Part shown: piece after piece, positions 45,083-57,738 of the stretch
How positions within the stretch are numbered: position 1 is the stretch's first letter
Layout: each line of letters opens with the position of its first letter
Assembly (NCBI GenBank): GCA_030447245.1
Contig: JAUJPG010000023.1
Span: 1 to 64,000 of the forward strand
Length of the DNA: 64,000 nucleotides
Origin: Chloroflexota bacterium
GTDB lineage: Bacteria > Chloroflexota > UBA6077 > JACCZL01
Direction of reading: 5' to 3'
Notes under the pieces: model-generated
The model's database searches: none
Told to the model about the DNA's origin: nothing
What the model saw: only the letters and a program-made list of their open reading frames with translations
Program-made: the position numbers and the translations under genes

Positions 45083-45739
45083 TCATGAGGTCGCTCGCGC
45101 CCACGGTGTCAGTTGGCGCTGGAGCAACACCAGCGCGGCATCCACGAGCACCGCCAGCAGGACCGATAGCGTCGCACCAACGATCAGCGGAGTGCTGAAA
45201 AAGCGCTGAATGCCCTCGAGAATGAAGTAGCCCAGGCCACCCTGGCCGATCAACGCCGTCACCGTGGTCAGCCCGATAGTCGTAACCGTCGCGACGCGGA
45301 CGCCAGCGATGATCACCGACAAGGCCAGCGGCAGCTCGACCCTCCAGAGAAGCTGGCGCTCGGTGTAGCCCATGCCGATCGCCGCTTCACGCACGTCCGC
45401 CGGCACGGATCGAATGCCGCCGACGATGTTGCGGATCAGAATCAGCAGGGTGTAACCCACCAGGCCGATCTCGGCCGTCAGCAGCGACAATCCGGTCACG
45501 GGAATCAACAGCGCAAATAAGGCCAGGCTCGGAATCGTGTACAGGATGCCGGTGATCCAGGTCACCAGTGCGTAAAGGCGCGGCTTCCGCGCGATCCAGA
45601 TGCTCAGCACGAAGGAGATGACAAAGCCGATCCCGACCGCCAGGCCGGTTAGGACCAGGTGCTCGCCGACCCGCTGTCCGATCACGTCCAGGTTGCGTAC
45701 GATCCAGTCCCAGCGGATCAGCGGCTCTCCCGGCGTCAC
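45083..45739 (-). CDS. Compatible-solute ABC transporter permease (OpuBB-like)
   Basis: 218 residues, five helices. Motifs GILYTIPSLALFALLIPVTG, IRNIVGGIRSVPADVREAAI and GMGYTERQLLWRVELPLALS are those of ProW/OpuBB permeases. Start ATG overlaps the stop of the ATPase gene by four bases. Forms the inner-membrane channel with OpuBD. Confidence 0.9.
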   Translation of the reverse strand: MTPGEPLIRWDWIVRNLDVIGQRVGEHLVLTGLAVGIGFVISFVLSIWIARKPRLYALVTWITGILYTIPSLALFALLIPVTGLSLLTAEIGLVGYTLLILIRNIVGGIRSVPADVREAAIGMGYTERQLLWRVELPLALSVIIAGVRVATVTTIGLTTVTALIGQGGLGYFILEGIQRFFSTPLIVGATLSVLLAVLVDAALVLLQRQLTPWARATS

Positions 45740-46965
45740 TGCGCGCGCTCCGTGGCAGGCTCCGCTCCACTCGGAACGGCCGCGCCGTTGGTCGACTCGG
45801 CCGCCGACGCGCGGAGCGCCGCGCCGACCGTCTCCAGACTGAGCGTGCCCTCGTAGCGACCGTTCTCGTCGACGACGACGCCGGTCTGCACGGCAGTTGC
45901 GAGCAGTCTCGAGATGGCCTCGCGGAGCGTCGTCTCATGCGTGAAGATCGGCGAGGAAGGATCGGCCAGTTCGGAGGTAATTTCGCGGTCTTCCCGCAGT
46001 TGCCCCACGCTCAGCCAGCCTTCCGGGCGCCCATCGGCGTCGAGCAACAGGATCCAGGAGGCGGTGCCCGCCCTGGCGCGCGCGGCACCCACCGGCTCGC
46101 CGAGCCGGGCCGTCGCGGCCCGACCAAGCTCGACATCGTCGACGGTCATCAGCGACAGCCGCTTGAGGCCGCGGTCGGCGCCCACGAAGTCGGCCACGAA
46201 CTCGCTGGCCGGGTGGGTCAACAGTTCAGCCGGCGGAGCGTACTGGGCCAGGTGACCTCCCTGCTGCATCACGGCGACCCGGGTACCCATCTTGATCGCC
46301 TCGTCGATGTCGTGCGTCACCAGCAGCACCGTCGTCCCGAGCCGACGGTGCAGACGCAGGAACTCATTCTGCAGCCGCTCGCGGACGATCGGGTCAACCG
46401 CCCCAAACGGTTCGTCCATCAGCATCACCGGCGGCTCGGCGGCCATCGCGCGGGCGACGCCGACGCGCTGACGCTCGCCGCCCGAGAGCTGGGACGGGTA
46501 TCGGTCGCGGACCCGCTCAGGCTCGAGGCCGATCAACCGCAACAGCTCGTCGACGCGAGCACGGATCCGCTCCTCGGGCCAGCCGAGGAGGCGCGGCACG
46601 GTGGCGACGTTGCGGCCGATCGTTTGATGCGGGAACAGCCCGGTTTGCTGGATGACATACCCGATGCGCCGACGCAGGGCGGTGACCTCGATCCGCTGAA
46701 CGTCCTGACCGTCGATGAGGACCTGGCCGCTCGTCGGCTCGACCAGCCGATTGACCATCTTGAGCGTCGTCGTCTTGCCGCAGCCGCTTGGCCCGACCAG
46801 CACGCAGATCTCGCCCGGCGGAACCTCGATCGACAGGTTGTTCACCGCGCCCGCCGTCCCCTTCACGGCTGGGCCGAACTGCTTGCTGACGTCACGTAGC
46901 TCGACGGTCGCCCCACGTCCGCCCGTCGTGAGCAAGGCGTCGTGACCCGGCGACCGGTCAGCCAT
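45736..46965 (-). CDS. Compatible-solute ABC transporter ATPase with CBS domains (OpuBA-like)
   Basis: 409 residues. Walker A GPSGCGKTTTLKMVN, signature LSGGERQRVGVARAM, Walker B VMLMDEPFGAVDP, then two CBS-like regions at about 275-390 that in this family sense ionic strength. ATG at 46965 (MADRSPGHDALL) is chosen; the frame upstream is antisense to nothing useful and arginine-rich. First gene of a four-gene operon, five bases after the DUF1684 gene. Confidence 0.9.
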   Translation of the reverse strand: MADRSPGHDALLTTGGRGATVELRDVSKQFGPAVKGTAGAVNNLSIEVPPGEICVLVGPSGCGKTTTLKMVNRLVEPTSGQVLIDGQDVQRIEVTALRRRIGYVIQQTGLFPHQTIGRNVATVPRLLGWPEERIRARVDELLRLIGLEPERVRDRYPSQLSGGERQRVGVARAMAAEPPVMLMDEPFGAVDPIVRERLQNEFLRLHRRLGTTVLLVTHDIDEAIKMGTRVAVMQQGGHLAQYAPPAELLTHPASEFVADFVGADRGLKRLSLMTVDDVELGRAATARLGEPVGAARARAGTASWILLLDADGRPEGWLSVGQLREDREITSELADPSSPIFTHETTLREAISRLLATAVQTGVVVDENGRYEGTLSLETVGAALRASAAESTNGAAVPSGAEPATERAQ

Positions 46966-46970
46966 CTCGC

Positions 46971-47651
46971 CTACGCCGACGTGCCTGAGCGTTCGCCGGA
47001 CTGAATCGGAATCTCGAGCCAGTTGTCGCGCGGCGCGAGCGGACAAGACCATTGTGGATCGTAGGTGCACGACGGGTGGTACGCATAGTTGAAGTCGAGC
47101 ACCACCGTCGCCTCCTCGTGCTCCGAACCAAGGTCGGCGCTCTTGATCGTGTCGAGCAAGTATCGTCCGCCGCCGTAGGTCTCGTGCCCGCTGGTTGCGT
47201 CTCGAAACGGCACGAAGAGCCCGCCGGCGTAGCCGTGGATCCAGTACGCGCCCAGGCGGCAATCTCGGCCAGCGTAGGCGAAGTCCAGCCAGCCGATCTG
47301 CGAGAACCTGATCGCGTCGCCGGTGCTCGTTTCGATGTTCGCCGGTGCTTCGGAGGGCACCGGGGAGAAACGCGCCACCAGGCGAGCGCCCACGTCGTGC
47401 GGCCAGTACGGCAGGCCGCGGAACCCGATTCGCCGCTCAGTCGGCAGGGGGCTCTCAGAGTGCGACCGGAACAGCTCGTCCTTCTCGGCGCGAAACCAGC
47501 CAAGTGTCGCGTCGTCCGGTGCGCGGCGGCGCAGTTCGCCGAACAGCTCGGCGACGCGGCGCCGCCAATCCAGCAGCGCGAGGTAATCCGTCAGCAGTTT
47601 CTCCACGCCGCGAGCTCGCGCCAATTGTAGCCGACGTGCGCAGGCGGACAT
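46971..47651 (-). CDS. DUF1684 family protein
   Basis: 226 residues. The family motifs are well kept: [60 protein letters not shown] and [15 protein letters not shown]1684 proteins have no settled function. No signal peptide is clear. It lies just upstream of the OpuBA-like gene on the same strand and may be in the same transcript. Confidence 0.88.
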   Translation of the reverse strand: MSACARRLQLARARGVEKLLTDYLALLDWRRRVAELFGELRRRAPDDATLGWFRAEKDELFRSHSESPLPTERRIGFRGLPYWPHDVGARLVARFSPVPSEAPANIETSTGDAIRFSQIGWLDFAYAGRDCRLGAYWIHGYAGGLFVPFRDATSGHETYGGGRYLLDTIKSADLGSEHEEATVVLDFNYAYHPSCTYDPQWSCPLAPRDNWLEIPIQSGERSGTSA

Positions 47652-47906
47652 GGCTCCGGCTGGGTGGCGGGGGTATGCCCCTGCCGCCCAGCTCTCGGTC
47701 CCGCACCGTCGCCATCATCCCGTTCGGCGCTTGGCGCAGAGAACATCGAACACTCATGCGCAAACCACATGGAAGCCCGCTACGACCAGTCTTACAAGCG
47801 GTGCGTCCCCGGGCAGTGGGTAAGAGAAATGCCCAAAATCCGCTCAGACGTTCTGTGTCGAATCAGGCGGGACTGGTACAATTCGAGGCCGCGGTCCCAA
47901 GATCTG

Positions 47907-49934
47907 ATGCCCGACTTCAAGGTGGTCTCCGACTTCCAGCCGACCGGCGATCAGCCCCAGGCGATCGAGCGGCTGGTTGATGCTGCCCGCCGAGGGGTAC
48001 GGCAGCAGACGCTTCTCGGTGTGACCGGATCGGGTAAGACCGCGACCATGGCCTGGACCGTCGAGCAGCTTCATCGGCCGACCCTGGTGATGGCGCCGAA
48101 TAAGACCCTGGCAGCCCAGCTAAGCTCCGAGTTCCAGGAGTTCTTGCCGGAGAATGCCGTCGAGTACTTCGTCTCGTACTACGACTACTACCAGCCCGAG
48201 GCGTACGTCCCGCGGACCGATACCTACATCGAAAAAGACATGCTGATGAACGAGGACATCGATCGTTTGCGCCACGCGGCGATGCAGTCGATCCTCACGC
48301 GGCGTGACACTCTGGTCGTGGCGTCGGTGTCGTGCATCTTCGGCCTGGGTGCCCCGGAGGACTACGGTCAAGCCGTTGTCAAGCTGCGGCGCGGCGAGCA
48401 GCGCAAACGGGACAAGGTGCTGCGCCACCTCACGGAGATTTACTACGAGCGCAACGACTATGACTTCAAGCGTGGGACCTTTCGCGTCCGCGGCGACACC
48501 CTCGATGTCCATCCGGCCGGGCTGGAAGTTGGGGTGCGGATCGAGTTCTGGGGCGACGAGATCGAGCGAATCAGCGAGTTCGACACCTTGACGGGTAGCG
48601 CGCTCGTCGAGCGCACGGCGGTCGACATCTACCCCGCAAAGTACTTCGTGACGACCCGCGACAAGCTCGAGGCGGCGCTGGTGGACATCGAGGCGGAGCT
48701 AGAGGAGCGAGTCGCCGCGCTAGAGCGCGAGGAGAAGGTCCTCGAAGCGGCGCGGCTCAACCAGCGGACCCGGTACGACATGGAGATGCTGCGCGAGACG
48801 GGCGTCTGCCACGGCGTGGAGAACTACTCGCGCCACCTGAGCCGTCGGGCGGAAGGCAGCACGCCATGGACGCTGCTGGACTACTTTCCGGACGACTTCT
48901 TACTGCTCGTCGACGAATCGCACATCTCGATCCCGCAGATCCGCGGGATGTTCAATGGCGACCGCGCGCGCAAGCAAGTCCTGGTCGACTATGGCTTCCG
49001 TCTGCCGTCCGCTCTCGATAACCGCCCACTCACCTTCCAGGAGTTTGAGAGACACGTTGGCCAGGTGATTTACGTTTCGGCGACGCCGGGTCCGTACGAG
49101 CAGGAGCACAGCGAACAGGTGGTCGAGCAGATCATCCGGCCGACGGGGCTGGTCGATCCGAGCCTCGAGGTCAAGCCGACTAGGGGCCAGATTGACGATC
49201 TCCTGGAGCAGATCCAAGCGCGCACGTCGCGGGGCGAGCGTGTCCTGGTGACCACGCTGACCAAGCGGATGGCCGAGGATCTGGCTGACTACCTTCGCGA
49301 GATGGGGGTCAAGGTCCACTATCTCCATTCCGAGATCGATACGATGGAGCGCGTCGAGATCCTGCGCGACCTGCGCCTGGGTGTCTACGACGTAGTCGTA
49401 GGGATCAACCTGCTGCGCGAGGGCCTGGACTTGCCTGAGGTATCCCTCGTCGCGATCCTCGACGCGGACAAGGAAGGCTACCTGCGCTCCGAGAACTCGC
49501 TGATCCAGACAATCGGTCGAGCAGCCCGCCACGTCGAAGGCCATGTGATCATGTACGCGGACAACGTGACCGGGTCGATGCAGCGGGCGATCGACGAGAC
49601 CTATCGGCGGCGTCGAATCCAGGTTGAGTACAACCAGCGTCACGGGATCGAGCCGGCCGGCATCAAGAAGGCGATTCGGGACATCTCGAATCGCGTCAAG
49701 GCCGTGGCGGAAGCGGCAGCTGAGTACAGCGCTGATGGCGGGCCAGTTCTGATGCCCAGGGAAGAGGCGGCGCGCCTGGTCGCGGATCTCGAGGTGCAGA
49801 TGAAGCGGGCTGCGAAGGATCTGGAGTTCGAGAAGGCCGCGATGCTGCGCGACCAGGTGGTGGAGCTCAGGCGCATGCTCTCGTCCGACGATCCGGTGGT
49901 GCCGCGGGAATGGCTGGCGAAGGCCAGCCGCTAA
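47907..49934 (+). CDS. uvrB: Excinuclease ABC subunit B
   Basis: 675 residues, complete. Damage-verifying helicase of nucleotide excision repair. Walker A GVTGSGKT at 38-45, the beta-hairpin [18 protein letters not shown] near 93, LLVDESH with the Walker B acids, motifs [25 protein letters not shown] and [24 protein letters not shown], and a C-terminal UVR domain binding UvrC/UvrA (about 620-660). ATG at 47907 is the natural start ([20 protein letters not shown]). Followed seven bases later by uvrA. Confidence 0.96.
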   Translation: MPDFKVVSDFQPTGDQPQAIERLVDAARRGVRQQTLLGVTGSGKTATMAWTVEQLHRPTLVMAPNKTLAAQLSSEFQEFLPENAVEYFVSYYDYYQPEAYVPRTDTYIEKDMLMNEDIDRLRHAAMQSILTRRDTLVVASVSCIFGLGAPEDYGQAVVKLRRGEQRKRDKVLRHLTEIYYERNDYDFKRGTFRVRGDTLDVHPAGLEVGVRIEFWGDEIERISEFDTLTGSALVERTAVDIYPAKYFVTTRDKLEAALVDIEAELEERVAALEREEKVLEAARLNQRTRYDMEMLRETGVCHGVENYSRHLSRRAEGSTPWTLLDYFPDDFLLLVDESHISIPQIRGMFNGDRARKQVLVDYGFRLPSALDNRPLTFQEFERHVGQVIYVSATPGPYEQEHSEQVVEQIIRPTGLVDPSLEVKPTRGQIDDLLEQIQARTSRGERVLVTTLTKRMAEDLADYLREMGVKVHYLHSEIDTMERVEILRDLRLGVYDVVVGINLLREGLDLPEVSLVAILDADKEGYLRSENSLIQTIGRAARHVEGHVIMYADNVTGSMQRAIDETYRRRRIQVEYNQRHGIEPAGIKKAIRDISNRVKAVAEAAAEYSADGGPVLMPREEAARLVADLEVQMKRAAKDLEFEKAAMLRDQVVELRRMLSSDDPVVPREWLAKASR

Positions 49935-49940
49935 GTACGA

Positions 49941-52905
<2,965 letters not shown>

Positions 52906-53016
52906 TCCGTGGCCTGGGCCGCCAGCGCGAAGAGAATCCAATCGACTCCCAGGCAGAGTCGGTACAATGGCCTCGGGGCACCACGGCGCGCCAACAGTCG
53001 GCGATCGGAGCGAATC

Positions 53017-54195
53017 ATGACGGACGTGTACATCGTCGGAGCGGCGCGGACTCCGATCGGGAAGTTCATGGGCGGACTGAGCTCCGGTGCCGGCGACGGC
53101 GCTGGGGGCCACGGCGGTGCGCGCGGCGGTCGAGCGGGCTGGGGTTGACCCGACTCGGGTCGACGAGGTGATCGTCGGCAACGTCGTCTCGGCCGGTCTG
53201 GGCCAGGCTCGGCGCGGCAGGCCGCGCTCGGCGCGGCATCTCCGAGCACAGCTCGGCGACGATGGTGAATAAAGTGTGCGCGTCTGGTCTCGAAGCGATC
53301 GAGCTGGCGACGCGGACCGTTCGGCTGGGCGAGGCCGACCTGATCGTCGCCCGGCGGCATGGAGAACATGAGCGCGGCGCCGCACCTGTTTTTGGGCTCG
53401 CGACAGGGCGTGCGTCTTGGGCCGCTCGAGATGAAGGATTCGGTCGTCCACGATGGGCTCTGGTGCCCTTTCGAGGGCCAGCACATGGGCCAGGCGGCCG
53501 AAGCCATCGCCGAGAAGCACGGCATCAGCCGCGGTGAGATGGATGAGTACGCGCTGCGCAGCCATCACAAGGCCGTGGCGGCTCACGCTGAAGGGCGGTT
53601 CGCCGCCGAGATCGCGCCGGTCGTCGCGAAGAACGGCAAAGGTCCTGTGACGATTGAGGCTGATGAGACGCCTCGGGCCGACACGTCGGCGGAGAGCCTG
53701 GCGAAGCTGAAGCCGGCATTCACACCGGACGGCCTGGTGACGGCCGGCAACGCGCCCGGGATCACCGACGGAGCGGCCGCTGTCGTGGTGGCCGGCGAGG
53801 GCGCTGTCCGCGAGCAGCGCCTCCGTCCGCTCGCGCGGGTCGTTGCCCATGCCAGCGTCGGCATCGCCCCGCTCTGGTTGTTCGAAGCGCCGGTCGACGC
53901 GGTCACCAAGCTCCTGGCCAAGACCGAAACCAGCCTCGACGACTATGACCTGTTCGAGATCAACGAAGCGTTCGCCGCCCAGGTGCTTGCAAACGGCAAG
54001 GTTCTGGGCTGGGACTGGGGCAAGGTCAACGTGAATGGCGGAGCGATCGCTCTGGGACACCCGATCGGCGCGACCGGCGCGCGCCTGGTCGTCACCCTGC
54101 TCCATGCCCTCCAACAGCGCGGCCTGAAGCGCGGGCTGGTGGGCCTCTGCCACGGCGGCGGCGGCGCGGTGGCGATGAGCTTCGAGCTGGTGTAG
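53017..54195 (+). pseudogene. Acetyl-CoA acetyltransferase (thiolase), frameshifted in the first third
   Basis: About 395 residues if repaired. Joins two acetyl-CoA or cleaves 3-ketoacyl-CoA. ATG at 53017 (GGAG upstream) begins [20 protein letters not shown]. Frames change near 53090, 53215, 53250 and 53360. The nucleophile Cys is in [18 protein letters not shown], and the remaining catalytic residues are in GGAIALGHPIGATGARLV and GLCHGGGGAVAM. From 53362 (MENMSAAPHLF) the frame is intact to the stop. It follows uvrA after about 100 bases. Confidence 0.85.
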
Positions 54196-54208
54196 CGGCC
54201 GATCTTCG

Positions 54209-54757
54209 TTAGCGGCACCACACGACGACATTCTGGCCCGGGCGGATCGTCCGCAAAATGCGGAAGACGCGGCCAATTCGGTGCATCCGACGTGCGGTCC
54301 GGCGGTCCAGGAAGAGGTTGAACGCCGCCTGTCCCCTCGGAGCCAGCATGCCGCGTAGCCTTCGGAGGAACGGTCGTCCGACGATCGCACCCTGGACCTG
54401 GGCGCCACGGTAGAGGTCGACGCACGCGAGGTCGAATCGCTCGTCCGACTCGGCGACGTAGCGAAAGGCGTCGGCCTGGACGACCTGCAGGCTGGGCAGA
54501 TCGCCCAGAGTCCGCTCGGCCAGGGCAATCATGTGCGGGTCGTCGTCGACGGCGACGATCGGCAACGGGCCAAAGCGGGCGCAGAGCAGATGGGCAACCG
54601 TCCCGCCGCCCAGGCCGAGCAGCAACGTCCGACCTGGGCGGGCGTCAGGCACCATCGCCGCCCAGTAACCGTGACTGCCGTCGGTGACGGACTGGACGGC
54701 GCCGTTTGCGAGCAGCGCCGGTCGATCTTCGTCCTCGCCCCAGCGTACCTCGGGCAA
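54209..54757 (-). CDS. Spermidine synthase-like methyltransferase-fold protein
   Basis: 182 residues. Rossmann core with TLLLGLGGGTVAHLLCARFG, an acidic residue in IVAVDDDPHMIALAERTLG, and ERFDLACVDLYRGAQVQGAI, as in spermidine synthases and their relatives, but shorter and without the N-terminal tetramer domain. Start is TTG at 54757, one base after the stop of the Ldh-family gene, so translation is probably coupled. True polyamine activity is doubtful. Confidence 0.72.
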   Translation of the reverse strand: MPEVRWGEDEDRPALLANGAVQSVTDGSHGYWAAMVPDARPGRTLLLGLGGGTVAHLLCARFGPLPIVAVDDDPHMIALAERTLGDLPSLQVVQADAFRYVAESDERFDLACVDLYRGAQVQGAIVGRPFLRRLRGMLAPRGQAAFNLFLDRRTARRMHRIGRVFRILRTIRPGQNVVVWCR

Positions 54758-54758
54758 C

Positions 54759-55835
54759 TCAGCCCAGCGGTGCCGGTAGCGGGACTCCGACCTCAGTTCC
54801 GAGCTGCTCCAGGGTCCCTATCACCTGGGGATGGTAGGGAATGCCGTTACGCTCACGGTCCCGGCGCGCCTCGAACTCTTTCTCACCGTGGACGAAAACT
54901 CGCTCCGAACCCTCAGCCACCTCGGTTGCCTTGAGCGTTCGGAGCAGCTCGTCCATCATCGCCCGGAAGCCGCCAAGCGGGCGGAAGCCCTCGATCAACA
55001 GCGCGCCCTGGAAGTGCGGCGTCGGGCCAGCGCCGCTGGTGCGCAAGGCGGCACTGAACCCCAGGCCGGACAGGATGCCGGTCAAGATGTCGATCATGAC
55101 GGAAAGCCCGTAACCCTTGTAGCCCCCCGTCTCCGCGGCACCGCCTAAGGGGAGAATCGCACCACCCCGCCAGTAGTCATCAGGGTCAGTTGTCGGCTTG
55201 GCATCCGCATCGACGATCCAGCCGAGCGGCACCTGCTTGCCGGCCATCTTCGCAAGCTCCAGCTTGCCAGCGGCGACGACGCTCGTCGCGATGTCCAGGA
55301 TGAACGGCGGCTCGTTGTCGGCCGGCGCGGCGACGCTCATCGGGTTGATTCCCAGCCGGCGCCCACGGCCGTGGGTTGGGACCACCCCGAGCCCGCCCAT
55401 CGTCATCGAGACCCCAATCATGCCGTGGTCGAGCGCCATCCTGGAGTAGTGGGCGGCGGCGCCATAGTGGCGGCTATTCGTAACGGCGACGAACCCGGCT
55501 CCGGTCTGCCGTGCCTTGTCGATCGCCAGCTCCATCGCTCGAGATGCCGCCACCGGCCCCAGACCACCGCCTCCGTCGACCACACCGGTCGCCGCCGCCT
55601 CGTGGACGACCCGTGGCGCGACCGCTGGATCGACCGTGCCCTCACGGATGCCGCGAACATAGCTCGGATGCACCGCCACGCGCGCCAGGCCGTGAGAGTC
55701 GATGCCCATCAGGTCGCTGTCGATCAGAGCCTCGGTCACGATGGTCGCGTCAGCGGGCGGAACTCCGAGCCCGGCCCAGACCGTGTTCATCCAGGTCGCA
55801 AGGCGACCTGCGTCGTAGCGTGCATAGCTGCTCAC
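54759..55835 (-). CDS. Malate/L-lactate dehydrogenase family oxidoreductase (Ldh2 type)
   Basis: 358 residues. NAD(P)-dependent 2-hydroxyacid or ureidoglycolate dehydrogenase family. Motifs DSDLMGIDSHGLARV with the catalytic His, NSRHYGAAAHYSRMAL, LDIATSVVAAGKLELA and GGYKGYGLSVMIDILTGILSG are all present. ATG at 55835. Substrate candidates include malate, lactate, sulfolactate and ureidoglycolate; the divergent neighbour is an amidase. Confidence 0.88.
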   Translation of the reverse strand: MSSYARYDAGRLATWMNTVWAGLGVPPADATIVTEALIDSDLMGIDSHGLARVAVHPSYVRGIREGTVDPAVAPRVVHEAAATGVVDGGGGLGPVAASRAMELAIDKARQTGAGFVAVTNSRHYGAAAHYSRMALDHGMIGVSMTMGGLGVVPTHGRGRRLGINPMSVAAPADNEPPFILDIATSVVAAGKLELAKMAGKQVPLGWIVDADAKPTTDPDDYWRGGAILPLGGAAETGGYKGYGLSVMIDILTGILSGLGFSAALRTSGAGPTPHFQGALLIEGFRPLGGFRAMMDELLRTLKATEVAEGSERVFVHGEKEFEARRDRERNGIPYHPQVIGTLEQLGTEVGVPLPAPLG

Positions 55836-56271
55836 CGGTGCTGCTCCCCTGCCCCAGCCGGCCTGCCCACAATCAAGCGGGTGGTGGCTGCCGGCGGCCG
55901 ACAGAATACCATCCGAGCGGCCTTCGGGGGACTGTCAGAAGTGGAAGGCGGCGAGGCATCCGTGTCGGCGCTCACCATCCAATCCCGACGAACGGCCTTG
56001 CCCATGCAGGGGCACAGCATCGACGATCGCGAGTCATCGCATGGCTCACGCACTCGGCCAGCAGGAGACTTTTAGCCTGGCGGCCCGTTTCGTGCGCGCC
56101 GTCCCCCGACGGAACGCTCGCCTCAGTCTGAGGCTCGGCACGTCCCGCAATGGTTGTAGTCGCTCGGAGCCACGCTCCTGCACGCCTGGCGTGACGGTGA
56201 CACTACACTTGGAGCAGCCCGTGGATGAAGGCTGCACGGAAGAGGCCGCCGGGCGGCACGTGGGAGGGATC
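55836..56271. other. 436-base divergent intergenic region
   Basis: Lies between the leftward Ldh-family gene and the rightward amidase. The amidase frame stays open upstream to 56041, but that part is rich in Arg/Ser and has no family similarity, so I treat it as leader. Promoters for both genes must be here; I found no convincing boxes. Confidence 0.4.
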
Positions 56272-57738
56272 ATGGCCCAAGATGCGAGCGACCTGTGCTA
56301 CACCCCGGCTACTGAGCTGGGACGGCTGTTCCGAGCGGGTGAGCTGTCGCCAGTCGAGCTAACCGACATCGTCCTCGAGCGGATCGACGGGCTCAACCCC
56401 ACGCTCAACGCATTCCTGACGGTTACCCCAGAGCTGGCGCGGGAACAGGCCCGCGCCTCCGAAGCGCGCGCCCTTCGGCACGAGCTTCGAGGCCCTCTCG
56501 ACGGCATCCCGTACTCGATCAAGGACCTCGAGCCGACGGCCGGGGTTCGCACAACGTTCGGCTCGAAGTGGTCTGAGCAAAACGTGCCGACCGAAGACGG
56601 AGCGGTTGCCGGCCGATTGCGAGCGGCCGGCGGCGTGCTGCTGGGGAAGACGAACACGCCGCACTTCGGCCACAAGGACATGTGCGACAACCTGCTCGGA
56701 CCGCCCTGCCGCAACCCGTGGCGTCTCGACCGCACGTCCGGGGCGTCCTCCGGCGGCGCCGGCGCGGCGGTTGCTGCCGGGCTGGGACCGATCGCCCACG
56801 GGAGCGACGGCGCGGGCTCGGTCCGCATACCCGCTGCGCTGTGCGGCGTGTTCGGCTTGAAGCCATCCTTTGGACGCGTGCCGTACTACCCTACGGCGGA
56901 CTACTGGGGCGCGCGTTCACATATCGGGCCGATGACGCGCACCGTGCGCGACGCTGCCCTGCTGCTTCAGGCGATGGCCGGGCCCGACCCGCGAGACCCG
57001 TTGACGATCGACGCGGTACCGGACGACTACCTGGTCGCCTGTGATGCCGACCCGCCGGCCGGCTCAGCCCGAAGTCTGGCCGGCCTGCGGGTGGTCTGGA
57101 GTGGCGACCTCGGGTATTCGCCCGTTGATCCTGAGGTCTGCGCGCTCGCGGAGGCGGCGGCACGTCGCTTCGTCGACTTCGGCGTCACGCTCGAGGAGCG
57201 CGATCCTGGCTGGCCTGACCCGGACGCGTTCCACCGGATCCTGTATGAGGTCGGCATGGCTGGGCGGCTGGTGGAGCGCGCGGATGAGCGGCCCGAGTGG
57301 ATCGAGCCAACGTTGATGGAGATCATCGAACGCGGGCGACGCGTCTCGGGCGTCGAGCACGCCAGGGCACAGCTCGCGCGCTCTCGGTTCTACGAGCAGG
57401 CCCACCAATTCTTCGAGACGTGCGACTTGCTGTTGACACCACAGATGCCGGTCGGGGCGTGGTCGGTCGAGCCCGGTGCGGGGCCGCGTGAGATTGGCGG
57501 CCGACCGACGCCGTCGATGTTCGATCGGCTGGCGTTCACCGTCCCGTTCAACTTGACCGGCCAGCCCGCGGCGAGCGTGCCGTGCGGCTTCACCGCGGAG
57601 GGCTTGCCCGTCGCGCTGCAGATCGTCGGCCGCTGGCACGCGGACACTACGGTCTTGCGGGCCGCGGCATGCCTCGAGGCGGCCGAGCCCTGGCGTGAAC
57701 GGCGACCGTCGATCGTCACCGGGCCCGGGCCGGCGTGA
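56272..57738 (+). CDS. Amidase signature family amidohydrolase
   Basis: 488 residues. Ser-cisSer-Lys triad visible: Lys in GIPYSIKDLEPTAG (about residue 83), and the serine pair within TSGASSGGAGAAVAAG and GSDGAGSVRIPAALCG. The C-terminal GQPAASVPCGFTAEGLPVAL is also typical. ATG at 56272 follows GGGAGGGA. Likely cytoplasmic; substrate not known. The end overlaps the convergent gene by 23 bases. Confidence 0.9.
   Translation: MAQDASDLCYTPATELGRLFRAGELSPVELTDIVLERIDGLNPTLNAFLTVTPELAREQARASEARALRHELRGPLDGIPYSIKDLEPTAGVRTTFGSKWSEQNVPTEDGAVAGRLRAAGGVLLGKTNTPHFGHKDMCDNLLGPPCRNPWRLDRTSGASSGGAGAAVAAGLGPIAHGSDGAGSVRIPAALCGVFGLKPSFGRVPYYPTADYWGARSHIGPMTRTVRDAALLLQAMAGPDPRDPLTIDAVPDDYLVACDADPPAGSARSLAGLRVVWSGDLGYSPVDPEVCALAEAAARRFVDFGVTLEERDPGWPDPDAFHRILYEVGMAGRLVERADERPEWIEPTLMEIIERGRRVSGVEHARAQLARSRFYEQAHQFFETCDLLLTPQMPVGAWSVEPGAGPREIGGRPTPSMFDRLAFTVPFNLTGQPAASVPCGFTAEGLPVALQIVGRWHADTTVLRAAACLEAAEPWRERRPSIVTGPGPA

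Noticed and set aside
47877-47882. tacaat as a -10 box upstream of uvrB
   Set aside because: Well placed, but I found no matching -35 at 16-18 bases and no LexA-type palindrome nearby, so I do not list it as a feature.
52950-53016. Possible promoter ggtacaat before the thiolase gene
   Set aside because: It resembles the word before uvrB, but lies in a stretch with probable base errors and has no clear partner box.
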